Assembly (NCBI GenBank): GCA_900073065.1
Contig: FJOG01000021.1
Span: 893,159-957,158 of the forward strand
Length of the DNA stretch: 64,000 nt
Direction of reading: 5' to 3'
Origin: Phialocephala subalpina
Lineage: Eukaryota > Ascomycota > Leotiomycetes > Helotiales > Mollisiaceae
Below the pieces are notes generated by a model. That model was not told the origin of the DNA and searched no databases. It worked only from the letters and a program-made list of their open reading frames with translations. Shown here one piece after another: positions 1 through 10,986 of this stretch. The position numbers and the translations under genes were made by a program. Every line of letters begins with the position of its first letter. Positions within the stretch are counted from its first letter, which is position 1.

Positions 1-1890
1 ATCCCGTAATACAACTCAATTTACCGCATTATTTGCCGCATTCACCTACCCCAAAGAAACCGACTCAACTAATCTCAATAGAGCTTCTACAAAAGCATAT
101 ACAAACAAAGAAACGCGTACGCAAGCAAATAGAACGTCTCCACTTCATACAACGACTTCAACACGCGTTAACTTTCCATATTACTATTATCTAAGCAACT
201 AATCAAACACATCGGCGTCTACACAAAACCGAACTCCCTCTAGCGCCAAAGAACGTCTACGATCTCAAACGATACCCTTACCTTATTAGCTTTCAGGCCG
301 CCATACTACAAAAATACGCTAAATTAATCGAGAAAAGCACGTTCGAAATAGCCGATAAAATAGCATTAAAACTAATTAATTTATTACTTATATAAGTACT
401 CACTTACAAATTTAATACAAACGATTACCTCCTCAAATACAAAGCACGACTAATTGCTAAAGGAGATCTATAATAGTACAAACCTAAAGAAACCTACGCG
501 GTAATACTAATAACTCGAGTTTTTCGAGTTTTAATAGTAATCGCTATTTACTTCGATTTAAAAATGGAATAATTCGACGCTATTAATACTTTCGGCCAAA
601 TACAAATTAACGAGTTAATCTACACTAATTTCCCCGATAAATACAAAATCTCTAACAAAAAACTCAAACTCAATATAACTCTTTATAGCTTAATGCGATT
701 ACCAATTCTTTAATTTAACGATATTTCCGCTAAATGCCAAACTTTTAGTTTAAAGCTTATACCCGAATACTCTTATCTCTTCGTTAACGATAAGCTTATA
801 GTCTTCTTTTACGTCGACGATATTTGTATCCTATATCACTAACGAGATTAATAAACTTACGAAGAATTTCGATCGAAGCTAATAGCGGTATATAAGATAA
901 GAGAACTAAAGGAGTTAAAGTAATTCTTTAGTATACAAGTCGTAAAAGACAAGATAGCGCGCAAAATTTGGCTTTATTAAAACGCGTATATCGACAAAAT
1001 AATTAAACGATTTAAAAAACTATCTACGAAGAAAGTACTTAAAATTCCCATCGACCTTACGAGAATCTTCGTTCGAAATTAAAAACAAGCTACTCCTACG
1101 GAAATCAAGGCCTACCAACAAATCTGCGGCTTCGAGACTTACTCGACTACGATCTCCCGACTAAATACAATATATGCCACCTTATTACTAGTAACGTTTT
1201 ATACAAACCCAACACTTAAACACCAACAAACTACCAACGACTTATTAAACTACTTCGAGAATACGAAATACTTAGCTCTTAAACTCGGGGGTATACGCGC
1301 ATTTACTCTAACTCCAACGATAAGCTCGGTCGTAGATCTCTAGAGAACTATAAGTAACGCCTCTTTAACTGACGACCCCGATACTCGCAAAAGCACTAGA
1401 AGATATATCTTCTAATTATTCGGTAATACAATCGATTGGAAAAGCGGTCGGTAAAATACGGTCTTTACGTCTATAACGAAAGCAAAGTTTAAAGTTTTCG
1501 CTTTAGTCTGCACGTGACTATTATAGTGGCACAAGTTCTTTAGCGCTATTAACTTAAATCTTTCTAACGACGAAATAATCTATTGCGATAACCTACAAAT
1601 TGTTCGTTTTATAATAAAAGACTCTCCGAAGTTTATCACAAAACTACGATACGTCGATATCCATTAACACTAATTGCGCGAGTAAACAAAAAACGGAGCT
1701 ATTAACGTCAAATAGATCGACACCAATAAAATGATCGCAGACGGTTTCATTAAAGCCCTACCACGCCAAAAGTACGAATCTTTCCTTAAACACTTTAATT
1801 TTATCGATATCAAGTACTTAATTAACCCTTAAAAACTTATCGTCGACTTAATTCAAATAATCATTGCAATTGCCACTACTTCACTATAAT
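1..1890 (+). mobile_element. RIP-degraded Ty1/Copia retrotransposon, pol 3' half
   Basis: Translating the plus strand through many stops gives a recognisable Copia polyprotein. A reverse transcriptase begins near 230 (reads like LPLAPKNVYDLKRYPY) and continues with KARLIAKGDL near 445, ETYAV and a YFDLKMEQFDA-like stretch near 490-580, and the catalytic FYVDDICIL near 809-835. An RNase H tail follows (IDWKSG near 1430; IADGFIKALPRQKYE near 1735-1780). Stops sit exactly where Copia has Gln or Trp; for example two adjacent stops after KGDL replace Gln-Gln. That is the C-to-T at CpA pattern of RIP. CpG stays common while CpA is depleted. Gag, protease and integrase are outside the window or unrecognisable. 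The element cannot be autonomous. Confidence 0.88.
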
Positions 1891-2189
1891 GAAATATATT
1901 TCCGGGCAATTTAACATTACCTATTTCGATTATAATATCTAATGCATTCTCGATACGCTCGACGCGTACTTCTATTATATTCCGATTTTCATTCACTTTC
2001 GCGTTTTAATATTAAATTATTATTATTTTCGAAGCTACGCGATTTCCTTGATATTCTCTTTAAATATAAACTATATTCGTAACATTATAATCTTCACTCT
2101 TTTAATCATTTAACTTATTTCTTTCTTAAGCGTTGTTTTTACAGCTCTTAAACACTCTCTTAAGTTTAAAAAGACCAACAAATTAACCT

Positions 2190-2270
2190 TCCTAGGGGGT
2201 GTGTTAATTAAGGACTCGTAATTTGTGATAATAATCTCAATGCGATAAAGAAATTGTAGTATATTAGCAT
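2190..2270 (+). repeat. Copia polypurine tract and start of 3' LTR (truncated)
   Basis: A purine run (AGGGGGTG, about 2194-2201) is followed by TGTTAATTA at 2202. This is the usual polypurine tract plus 5'-TG order at the start of a 3' LTR. RIP-like composition ends near 2260, so the LTR looks cut short; no CA end or target duplication was found. The 300 bp between the end of pol and this site is non-coding and AT-rich. Confidence 0.45.
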
Positions 2271-2368
2271 GAAGCCGCATCATCAGTTACGCATCGTTTC
2301 ACTAAACGGTTTGGCCTAAGTCCGATGTTCCAGCAAAAGCACTATATCAAATAGACATTTCCACTTAG

Positions 2369-3133
2369 CTAGACAAACAAATTTAATATCAATACCATAC
2401 ATTTTGCCCTAACCACTGCCGCAACTGATACATTGGCTAAATATGAGCTGACAGCGCTCGCACAGCTCTTCCAGTCCTTATCCGAACAACTTTCTTCAAT
2501 GATATTTAGCGTGCGGAGATCTGAGATAACTTCTATCTCTTGCCGAATCAAAAGACCTCTCAGAATGCTGGTCCCGGGTGATGTTGTGATTTGATAAAGT
2601 CCATCAAGTAATTCTTTCAGGTTGCCAATTAGTTTGATGAACTTGCTGTTGTCGCGAACGGCCCATCGAGTCTTGGTAATCAGACCGGCTCTCTCGTGAA
2701 AGCTTGAAACCCGCTTCTGAAACTGGGCGAACGGAGGGTTTTCGAACAAAGAATGGCAAATTACGCTTCCATCTATCGTCGTTGTCGAGATTGGTTGCTT
2801 GTCGGAGACCTTCTCGAGGCCATATTTCGATCGTAGGGCGTCGGCATCATGAAAAATTTTCTGAATGCTCGCAAGGATTCGATCAATCAATTCGTGAGTC
2901 TCTGGCTCGTCTAGCAACTTGTCGCGGTCCTGGTCTGACCGGAGAATGCCCACAGCCTCGCCCCATATCATCAGCCGTCGTTTCTCAATGCTGAGCTTGA
3001 CAATTAGCAGCTCATAGTCTAGGCCAAGGTTGCAGCCCACCTCAATGAGGTCAAAGCACTGTATACATAAGGAGAAGAGGCTGGCTAAAGCAACAGCGCC
3101 AATAGTCAAACTAATAGGCTCGACTGGAACCAT
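2369..3133 (-). CDS. Stand-alone HeLo domain protein (prion-inhibition and propagation N-terminal domain)
   Basis: A 254-aa single-exon protein that begins MVPVEPISLTIGAVALASLF. The start is the ATG at 3133, chosen because this is the typical HeLo N-terminus (hydrophobic helix 1) and the 27 in-frame residues upstream look unlike coding sequence. The rest is helical and carries family landmarks such as LGLDYELLIVKLSIEKRRL and a long Asp/Glu-Ala segment. HeLo domains (HET-S, LopB) act at membranes and are held or triggered by a partner, commonly an amyloid-forming tail or a STAND receptor. Here the protein stops soon after the HeLo core, with a short hydrophobic tail (SVAAVVRAKC...LILNLFV) and no visible prion-forming motif. 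It ends about 100 bp from the Copia remnant, so 3' truncation by the element is possible. The family call is firm; intactness is uncertain. Confidence 0.75.
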   Translation of the reverse strand: MVPVEPISLTIGAVALASLFSLCIQCFDLIEVGCNLGLDYELLIVKLSIEKRRLMIWGEAVGILRSDQDRDKLLDEPETHELIDRILASIQKIFHDADALRSKYGLEKVSDKQPISTTTIDGSVICHSLFENPPFAQFQKRVSSFHERAGLITKTRWAVRDNSKFIKLIGNLKELLDGLYQITTSPGTSILRGLLIRQEIEVISDLRTLNIIEESCSDKDWKSCASAVSSYLANVSVAAVVRAKCMVLILNLFV

Positions 3134-3186
3134 GGTAGCGTGCGATGTTAAGCAGGTGTGGTGATCATATTCGAGCGAGCTACATG

Positions 3187-3195
3187 TATATATAT
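3187..3195 (-). promoter_or_regulatory. TATA-like box of the HeLo gene
   Basis: TATATATAT lies about 55 bp upstream of the chosen ATG at 3133 on the minus strand. The position fits a core promoter with a very short leader and also supports the internal start choice. Confidence 0.35.
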
Positions 3196-3239
3196 TTGGG
3201 AGGGAAAAAAGCAAAAAGGGAAATGTCTGCGCCTCGGAT

Positions 3240-3840
3240 AGTAAAGGCCAGCTGAGCGGCCACCCTCTTAGCGACGTTTATTAGAACGAATCATATCAAA
3301 AATACGAACCTGCAAGGCGTTATACTTGCTCCGGTGCCGCCACCGACCTGGCACACAGCCCCCCGGTGACTTGCTAGTAACTTATGCGGAGGTCGACCCT
3401 CGATCGCGACGAGGACGCGGCCCGGTGCGCTGTCCGGGCCCCCGCGACTATGGGGTCGGATTCCACGTCAGATTTCTGGCTGACTACCTGCGGATCTCCT
3501 ACCACGGGCTAAAAAGCAAAGATAAATTATAAGAAAATTTGAGAAATAAGAGGCGTAGCATATAGGTGTCTGAAATGGAGATTAGAGATAGCTTGGTAGT
3601 TGGTTGGAGAGAGTAGACATGAATCATGGACAGCGGCGGGAAAGCATTTATAGCGAACAGTAGCAAATTCCTTCTCGAATAAGACATCCAGGCCCTATTA
3701 CCGTGGGCAATGACCCATGATATAACGTAAATCTGATTTTATAAGGGTTCGGTTTGGAATCCTTGGGAGCACTTGACAAAAATGATATGACGAGTCGCTA
3801 AGCCAGCCTCATTGGTTAAGTCATTGGGACATCAAAGATG
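3240..3840. other. Intergenic, no gene recognised
   Basis: It includes a GC-rich stretch (about 3330-3510) with short open frames lacking any family signal, then ordinary intergenic DNA. Nothing further was supported. Confidence 0.5.
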
Positions 3841-3847
3841 CGGGTCC

Positions 3848-3965
3848 TGCATTGCTCAGGGACTGCTCATGGACTGCCCAGGTTGCTCAGACAGCTCACC
3901 TGAGCTGAGTGAACCGAGGGTCAGCTGAGGGTGATTAGCGCCTGAGTTGAAGCGGTCAGGCTTAC
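3848..3965. repeat. Clustered CTCAG/CTGAG short repeats (copy 1)
   Basis: GCTCAG, CTGAG and close variants occur many times within about 120 bp, on both strands, with small inverted pairs such as CTCACCTGAG. A similar cluster lies at 61555-61650. Both could be termini of one small element or independent low-complexity DNA. Confidence 0.35.
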
Positions 3966-4137
3966 TAACTAATTTTGGGAGAAAGAAGAAAAAAGTCGTG
4001 TGCGACTACTGTACTACAATAGACCTATCTTTGAGCCAACGGTGTTACTTAAACAACCCTCCCGTCCATATAGCTGTTGCTGGAATGTGGTAATTTTGCA
4101 CGAGGCTGCCGTACAAGACTTGACTTCGATAACGTCC

Positions 4138-6060
4138 ATGGCGCCAAGATATGAACAGCTTCCATTAGAACTGTGGGAAAACATCTTAGGTCCGGCTGAG
4201 AATTTTCAGTCTTTCGGTCAACATTCGTTTGAAGAAAAGTTACGCGATTCCTTAGACAGACCGAATATAGAAAAACTATTGCAAACACTGAGCACCCAGA
4301 AAACCATTACCCAAGTAAGTCAACAAGAGTTGACTAGTGGGTCCAACCATGGATATGGCATTAATCTCGGAGATGGCCATAATCAAGAGCGTGTGAATCC
4401 GGTAGTTCAGCAGTCAAGAAATTGCTTGACAATTTTGAACAACTGGTGGTCATGGGGGATAGACAGTATCCTTCCGAGCTTGTTCTGCCTCGCGGCTATC
4501 ATCATTCTTCTTGCCGTTATCCACGAAAAGCCGCTATTATCATGGAGGTTCCCCATTGCACCCAACGACTCCACCCTCGCTACAATGTCCAAAGCTAGCC
4601 TGATGCTCTCTGTCGCTGCTTGCATCAGTCGAATGAAGTGGCTTTACTTCAAGCATGGCACCCATCGACCGAACGATTTGCAACTCTTTGACCAGGCGAG
4701 CCGAGGGCCTTTGGGTGCTTTAGAGCTCCTGGCCGGGATTCTTGGTGGGCGTTCGAGGGCTTCGCAGGCGGCCATGTGGGGATCAGTCATAACAATTGTC
4801 GCACTCGCAGTTGACCCCTTTGCTCAGCAGATCCTTTCTTTTCCGTCGAGACAGACGTCGTTGAGCCTAGGGTCTGCTTCAATCAAGGCGACTCAGATTT
4901 ACGATTCGGGCAATCCGGGGGGTGTCACGGATCCCGAAGGTACGTTTCCTAGCTCAATCATACCGTGTGATTGCTTTTCGTCATCTTATTGGGGATGGGA
5001 TCTACTTCCAGTCGTTATCAAGTCAGCGACATTCATCAATCTCTGACCCAAAATTCAGGAAAGAACGTTGACATATCCATGCAAGGAGCTATCATGAACG
5101 GCATGTACTCACTGGAATCTCCCGTCAATTTCAACTGCCAAATCGCAAATTGCACATGGCCTACATTTTACAGTCTCGGTATCTGCAGCACCTGCACAAA
5201 CGTCACCAATATAGTGAATAATTCATGCGTTTCAGGCAACCATGCTAGCACAAGGTGTAGCTACACTATGCCTAGCGGGTTTCTGTTAATGGGAGGTCGG
5301 ACTACCAGCTCTGGCGGCGGATCTTGGACCAGTCTCAACGCGACTGCTAGGACCGACACACTGGGTACAATATCAATATCACCAACACCATTGTGGAGCT
5401 TGCGACCGTCAGGATAGGCTAGGAAGCTGCGACCAACACCACCGGAAGCACGGAGAAGCCGGAGGCGCTCGAGTGCTCCTTGATCTGGTGTGCAAAGGGT
5501 ACCACGACACCACCGTGTCTAATGGACTCATCAACACGTCGAGCATCTCCGAGTTCTCGCTTCGGTCGCCTTCTGAAGTGTATGACTGGAATGAACGTTA
5601 ATACAATCCGTTCAGCGTTGACGATGAGAGTTTTAACAGCAACTGTACCTTCACGGTCAACCTTAACACAATCGCCAACTTCGTTGCAACGTTCTTCACC
5701 ACGTCCAACCAAGACGCCACTGCCAGGGCGCTCTGGACAAGTCCAAACATCTCGCAGACCATGAGGAACTTTACAACCAGCATGACGAACAACATCCGCG
5801 AAGACGGAAATGCAACCAACACCGAAGGTACGGCGGCCCAAGTGGAAACATATATCCGCGTCTTATGAGCGTGGCTAACACTCCCCGTGATTGTAGTTTT
5901 AGCTGGTCTAGCTCTCGTCGCCAGTATGATCCTGAGTTCAACGAATGGTATAAGACTTTATAAGTCGAGCAGTTTGGTTCTATTCTTCTCGCAGCTGAAA
6001 GGTTGGGAGGGAGTTATTGTAGAAGGGCAATAGTCTCAGAGTGAGAAAGGCCCAACTGTA
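4138..6060 (+). pseudogene. DUF3176 family membrane protein, broken
   Basis: The first exon (4138-4939) encodes a transmembrane segment (PSLFCLAAIIILLAVIHEKP), the family signature region with ISRMKWLYF, and FDQASRGPLGALELL. A good 119-bp intron (GTACGT ... CTGACCCAAAATTCAG) joins in phase to an exon at 5059 that holds the Cys-rich ectodomain (CQIANCTWPTFYSLGICSTC). Near 5370 the frame shifts; homology resumes in another frame with LECSLIWCAKGYHDTTVSNG (5465 on) and runs to a last transmembrane segment LTLPVIVVLAGLALVAS (near 5875), but with stops at about 5416, 5598 and 5866. The stop at 5866 falls where the family has a Trp just before the membrane segment. DUF3176 proteins are fungal membrane proteins of unknown function. 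Several lesions make this a pseudogene; introns cannot remove all of them. Confidence 0.72.
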
Positions 6061-6079
6061 GGTCACTTCTTTTCAGCCA

Positions 6080-6362
6080 GTGAGCTGGACTAATTCAGTA
6101 ATAGTCGCACAGAGTAATCAGTCATACGTAGAATAAGCCTGTAAATGGAGTGGGCAAAAAGGATGCTTGATTATTGTTGGAGAGCGGAAAGCCCCTTATG
6201 TCAGGCTTTTAGAATGGAAATCTATCAATACATCGATTTCTACCCTCATCCCACAATCCCCCCTTCGCATAGTCTTGCCGGTCGTTCGTCTCAAGATGAT
6301 CACGAATCCTTGTTCTCTACCTGCGCGTATATCGCTTCCACCGAATTATGTTAGAGGATCCA
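6080..6362. other. Intergenic between DUF3176 relic and HET gene
   Basis: The short open frames here resemble no family and have no splice-supported partners. The HET gene 3' end lies at 6363. Confidence 0.4.
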
Positions 6363-8500
6363 TCAAATAATGGATAGTGTCTTTTTCGGTATATTCATCC
6401 GCCACTGAGTATATCGGTCCAAATATTCCGATTTGTCCGCTTCCAGATCCACAGTTGGCGCTTCGTTTATGCCCTTTGTCAGCTTTAAGAAAACGGAGAA
6501 AAGCCCCCATCGAATATAGGTTCCATTTCCTAGCTGTCGCAAGAACAACCCCGACATTTTGCTTCTCTTATAGTCCCAGCATACGCAGAGAAACCAAAGA
6601 GGAATCTCGCCCTCTTGGCCTTCGTCCAGTATGGCATCTAGATAGAGGGAAGGCTGGGCTGCCTCCACGTAGCGATCCTCTAGTCCATCGATAAGAATAG
6701 AACTCTTGTCAGGGCCAGCGCTATTTCGACTATGTACATAGTGCGCCGAAAGTACTCGCCCACAAACTGTGAGAGTGCCGGATTTCACAGGCCCATACCA
6801 GGCAAACTGATTCACAAGCTCGATTTGACAATCAAGAATTCGAAAGCCCTCGTCCTGAAAACTATGATTGGTAGAGATAAAGCCAATCTTGCCGTCAGGA
6901 ATTGAAGCCCAGGACCACGAAGGTGCAAAGTACCCCGGCAGTCGCTTCCACTGTCGACCCTCCTCATTATGCCACACAAGACTATGCCAAAGGTCTTTTC
7001 TCCAGCCTCCAGCTACGTAGTCATCTTCAACTTGGACGCTCATCCGCTCGGCAATGCCCGCTAGTGCTGGAAGTCTGTCGTGAAAGTAAGTCAACGTCCC
7101 TTTCATATATTGTTGGACGATTGCAGCCCAGACTATGTTCAAAAATCCACGCCGGTCCTCAGGGTTCTCAATGGACTTCGTAGTTGAAGGAGGGCCGAGT
7201 ATCAACTCCTGAAATTTGTGTCTACTCCAAACTGAAGCCGGGGGAGACGAGAACCCGTCCGTAGGGTGTTCTGAGTCATGGCAGATCCAGGTCGTTCCCA
7301 TCTGCCCATAATCGAGAATGCGTGGAGAAAGCATAAACTCTTGAAAAGCCCATCCGCGCATTCTAAGTGGATCGATATACGACATTGAAGCGTCTTCCTC
7401 AATAGCAATGACTGAGCTGGTTTGGCCATCTTTACTTCGATACGGGAGCTGAAATCCCATGTTCGACTTTGCGGACCCGAACGGAAAGCGCGGGTGCAGG
7501 AAACCATCGTCAACGCTCTTTGCTCTGCTGGCCATTATGGCCACGGAAGAGTTTTGGTAGATGCCAGCCATGCGCCCGATCTCAATAGCCTTATCTTCAA
7601 TGTCGTCCTGTATAATACAGAGAGAGTCCACCCAAAGATACTTGAGTCCCAGTTCTCGAACTACGCGGACAGCATCTTGCAGCGTTTGGGGTAGAGTGTC
7701 CTGAAGAATACTCCACCCACCGAGCCTCTCTCGGGATTTGGTCAGAATGACTCGTTGCGGGCCACCCCAGCAGTATGATAAGACTGCGTATGGGGCAGGG
7801 GAAAGCTTCTCTCGGATGTAAACACTTGAGTCGAGGTCCGAAATTTCAAGAACCCTGGTCGGCATGAAGCTTCCAAGTGGCCTTGGGCAAGAGTGGTGGC
7901 TCTCCAAACAGTCTCTCATCCACTTCCTAGCGAGGCTAAAGGACTCTTCAGACGCAACATTGAGATTTGGCGGCCGCTGGGTCACTTCGTGGGCTAATGG
8001 ACTCTCTAGGAATAGCAAATAATGTTAGTAAAGTGTTAGTGAAATGAAATTTGGCATTATACTGATTTAATTATCGAGCTATCAAATCGCTTTCAAACCA
8101 AGACTTCGTCCCTGCAAGATCGACTGATTGAGTAATAAAATCCAAGCCTCTCACCTTCGTATACCATACAGGTGAAGTGGGCGTACCGTTGCTGCCTACT
8201 GGGAAGCCCGATGATGAGGGAATTAGAATATTCCTCGTACATATCCGGGGGATAACGAGCGACAAGAGCATCTCTTGAGAAGCCATTGTCCTCAGGTGCA
8301 ATCCTCTCGAAGATATACTTAGCAAAGCTGCAGCCGGCCTTGGATAAATTCTCCAGATCTTTCAAAGTGACCTGCTTCTCGGATGGGCTCCATATTCTCC
8401 AAAAACCCAGGGGTATTCCACTGTTCGGCTCATTATCTTTGCTATCAATAAGAAACCTCGTCTGGCAATGCATACAAGAGTGAAGAATTGCACTCGACAT
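6363..8500 (-). CDS. HET domain protein (heterokaryon incompatibility family)
   Basis: Two exons, 8500-8155 and 8005-6363, are separated by a 149-bp intron with donor GTGAGA, branch-like TACTAAC and acceptor CCTAG. The phase is preserved, giving about 662 aa. The N-terminal 115 residues carry a short Cys pair (HSCMHCQTRF). The HET core starts near residue 155 with the classical order APYAVLSYCWGG, LPQTLQDAV, YLWVDSLCIIQDD, EIGRMAGIYQNSSVAIMAS, then RGWAFQEFMLSPRILDYG, the usual end of the domain. The C-terminal 250 residues are the variable part found in this long HET architecture. HET proteins act in the cytoplasm as triggers of cell death in non-self recognition; no specific partner can be named. 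It appears intact. The stretch 8500-8812 was rejected as an extension because it has no family similarity. Confidence 0.85.
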
Positions 8501-8911
8501 TTCAAAATTTAAGATTGATCGCTGTGTGTCAAATAAGGTTGAAGAATAAATCTGTGAAACAACTCCAATACCCCGGAGGAAAAGGTGGGTTAATTTAGTG
8601 ACTACGAAGGTAGAGACAATTAGAATAGATGACGGACGGAGAACAGGCATGAGGCCCGTGGTTAAGCTGTCGGGTAAATACTTACTAAGAGCTGCAGCAA
8701 GGACCGTGCGCCAGAAATGCGGGTGCCTAAAACTTGGACACCGATTGTGCCCGGTTCCAACCGGACCTGCGGGGTAACATGCTAGATAATTGTTTCCCCC
8801 TTTATGACCCACAAAGGCAAAGAGTCAGAACAAGTTGTCGACTTGGACTGGGAAAGTGATTCGGCGGATGATTGAACTTATTCCACCAGGAGGGCATGAA
8901 GAAAGAGAGAA

Positions 8912-9466
8912 ATGGAGTACTACCTTCCACATGGGATACAGGTTGTAGAGTCATTAGATGTGCCAGAAGAGACAGAGACAGAAAGAATTGAACTATGGGA
9001 TAGAATGGGGCTGTGTCAAAGGACTATAGGGCAGTATAATGCTGCAGAAAATGCCTACCGAAAGGTGGTAAAGTGGAGGAGGGAGGTGTTAGGGGGAGAG
9101 CATCCTGAGACGCTAGCAAGTATGAATACACTCGGGGTTCTTTACGCAGACCAGGGCAAGCTGGCGGAGGCCGAGCAAATGTACGAGCGGGCGCTGGCTG
9201 GGTTCGAGAAGGCCCTCGGCGCAGACAATACTGCAACTTATATTCCAGCTCTAAATACAACCTGGAACCTCGGGCCTCTTCTCGAAGCTGAAGATGATTT
9301 TGCAAACGCTAGGGTTATATATTCAAAGGCTTTAGTTGGGTTTGAGAAAGTGGTTGGACTTGGCTATCCAAGGTCCCGAACTCTACAGGAAAAACTTCGT
9401 GCTTTGGACTCTATGGAAGAGAATAGTACCCGTATAAGTGTAAAAGAGCCTTCGAATAATTTTTAG
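8912..9466 (+). pseudogene. TPR (kinesin light chain-type) fragment of a fungal NLR
   Basis: A 184-aa frame from an ATG contains about three 42-residue TPRs: LWDRMGLCQRTIGQYNAAENAYRKVVKWRREVLG, then GEHPETLASMNTLGVLYADQGKLAEAEQMYERALAG, then a weaker third. The phrase LGxxHPxTL(A)SMxxL is typical of the C-terminal TPRs of fungal HET/NB-ARC or PNP/NB-ARC receptors. No N-terminal effector or nucleotide-binding domain lies upstream; the next gene upstream is on the opposite strand. The frame ends soon after the last repeat. The most likely reading is a decayed 3' end of a receptor gene; a small free-standing TPR protein is the alternative. Confidence 0.6.
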
Positions 9467-9499
9467 GAGGGGCTATTGCATTTGGGTACTAAAAGAACT

Positions 9500-10320
9500 C
9501 CTTAACGATCAAAGCATAATAAGCTACACAAGAAAAATAAGTTTGGGTAAGTCTTTATTATATATCTATACTTTATATATTTATATTTTTTATAATTTTG
9601 ATAGAAAGAAGGTTAGGGAGTTTAGTATTTATATATTAGTATAGAAATATTCGATAGTATCCTAGAATATTCCAAATGAATCTCTTTCCTCTAATATTAA
9701 ATATATTTCTACTATTAGAAATCGAAGAGTATTACATTTAAATATTTGCTCAACTACGTCCAAGTAACGTGTAATAATTAAAGCAATAGTCTTATTATTG
9801 CCAGATAAGAAAGCTTTGCAAAACCTATGTGAATAATGTCTGGCCAAAGCCGCTTAAATGCCGCGAACCATAGCAAGCGTGCTAAGCGAATATTAGATCG
9901 CGTACTTGGTAGACACAGGACTTCTAGTGTCTCACAAAGTGTGGGTTAGCCTTGAGACCATTAAGCGTTCCGTTTGATACCGAACTCGATCCTTACCTTA
10001 GCAGATTTCGAAGGCTTCGTGTGAGCCGCAGGCTGGCACCCACGTAACAACTTACGGTGGAGTCTCACTTATGTAATCATTTGCCAAGCTTATGGCTATT
10101 CCGAGCTGTGGCTAACCCGATCTAGCTTCATCTGCAATATGATCACGTGAGCTTTAAATGCTGCAAATTGACTTGGCCAGGGTAGATTTGGGCTCCATAC
10201 TTGTGTTATCTACTTTGCTACAACAAAGGACTAATAGATTCTACTACTTATCACGATACTATACATCTCAGTGACAACAAAGTTATGAGTCAACCGCGCA
10301 TGATGGTTGAATAGCGTTAG
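9500..10320. other. Gene-free, AT-rich 9540-9840
   Basis: A block of very high AT content (TATATA-rich) is followed by unique DNA of average composition. No coding similarity, RNA gene or terminal repeat was seen. Confidence 0.45.
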
Positions 10321-10425
10321 ACAGCCAGCCATGGGCTCCTGCAGTGACTACCTAGCGGTTGGCTGGCTTTGCGCGCGCCCCTGCGGCAATGCACAACGAT
10401 GCTACGAGGCTGCGTTTAGCTAAGT
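10320..10425 (+). repeat. About 105-bp sequence similar to 32528-32635
   Basis: Both copies share, in the same order, a CAGCC(A/C)GCCAT start, TAGC...TTGGCTGG, GCGCGC, TGCACAACGA(T/C)GCT and GCGAGGCTG-like segments at roughly 70% by eye. This copy lies about 130 bp upstream of a HET gene fragment; the other lies just past the 3' end of the NACHT gene. It may be a remnant of a duplicated flank. Confidence 0.35.
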
Positions 10426-10549
10426 TGATTTGAGTGCCTCAAACCAATGTCCTCTCCCAACTCAACAAACGACTCCGCACGTATGCCGACTCAGCGGCTC
10501 CAAATCGTCGAGAGCTTTTCTGCTTGGACCACTTGAATCTGGTCAAGTA

Positions 10550-10735
10550 ATGCACCTCCTAGAGTTCCACAACGATACCAAGGTTAGCCTTACCCAGGAC
10601 CTCATCGATAACATTCCCCGATATGCTTATACTTTCACACACATGGGAAGCAGAGGTAACGTTTAGAGACATAATATATGGCAGGGGTAAGAGCAAGGCA
10701 GGCTATGACAAGATTCGGTTTAGAATCGCTTCCAA
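10550..10735 (+). pseudogene. 5' fragment of a HET-domain NLR gene, frameshifted
   Basis: The frame from 10550 reads MHLLEFHNDTKVSLTQDLID and IPRYAY. After a one-base shift near 10625 the next frame reads ILSHTWEAEVTFRDIIYGRG then KSKAGYDKIRF. This is the start of HET domains that head fungal NACHT/NB-ARC receptors (MRLL..., IPxYAILSHTW, GKxGYxKIRF). The similarity stops at about 10735, before the WVDTCCIDK motif, so most of the domain is gone. It is a close relative of the degraded gene at 38404. Confidence 0.72.
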
Positions 10736-10986
10736 CGCAAACTTTGCCCTAGAGTCTGGAGTTACTCGCAGCTTTACCCAATCTGGAATCGTTAGATATA
10801 GTGAGAATTTCGTTTCTACTTTTCCGATTTGCAAGTTCTAAAGTAGCGAGAGATTTCGCAGCTCTTTCAGTATGTCTTGAGCCACAAGTAGTAAATAACT
10901 TTGAAAAAGTAGGAATGAACAGCGAATGCGCAACACTCCTTCCACATCTACACCGGTAGCAGTAAATAATTAGACAATTCATCCTA

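Noticed and set aside
3326..3532. 68-aa plus-strand open frame in GC-rich DNA
   Set aside because: Arg/Gly/Pro-rich translation without family features, splice sites or context; typical of chance frames in GC-rich sequence.
8501..8812. Upstream in-frame extension of the HET gene (MGHKGGNNYL...)
   Set aside because: The extension has no similarity to HET protein N-termini; the ATG at 8500 gives the normal start.
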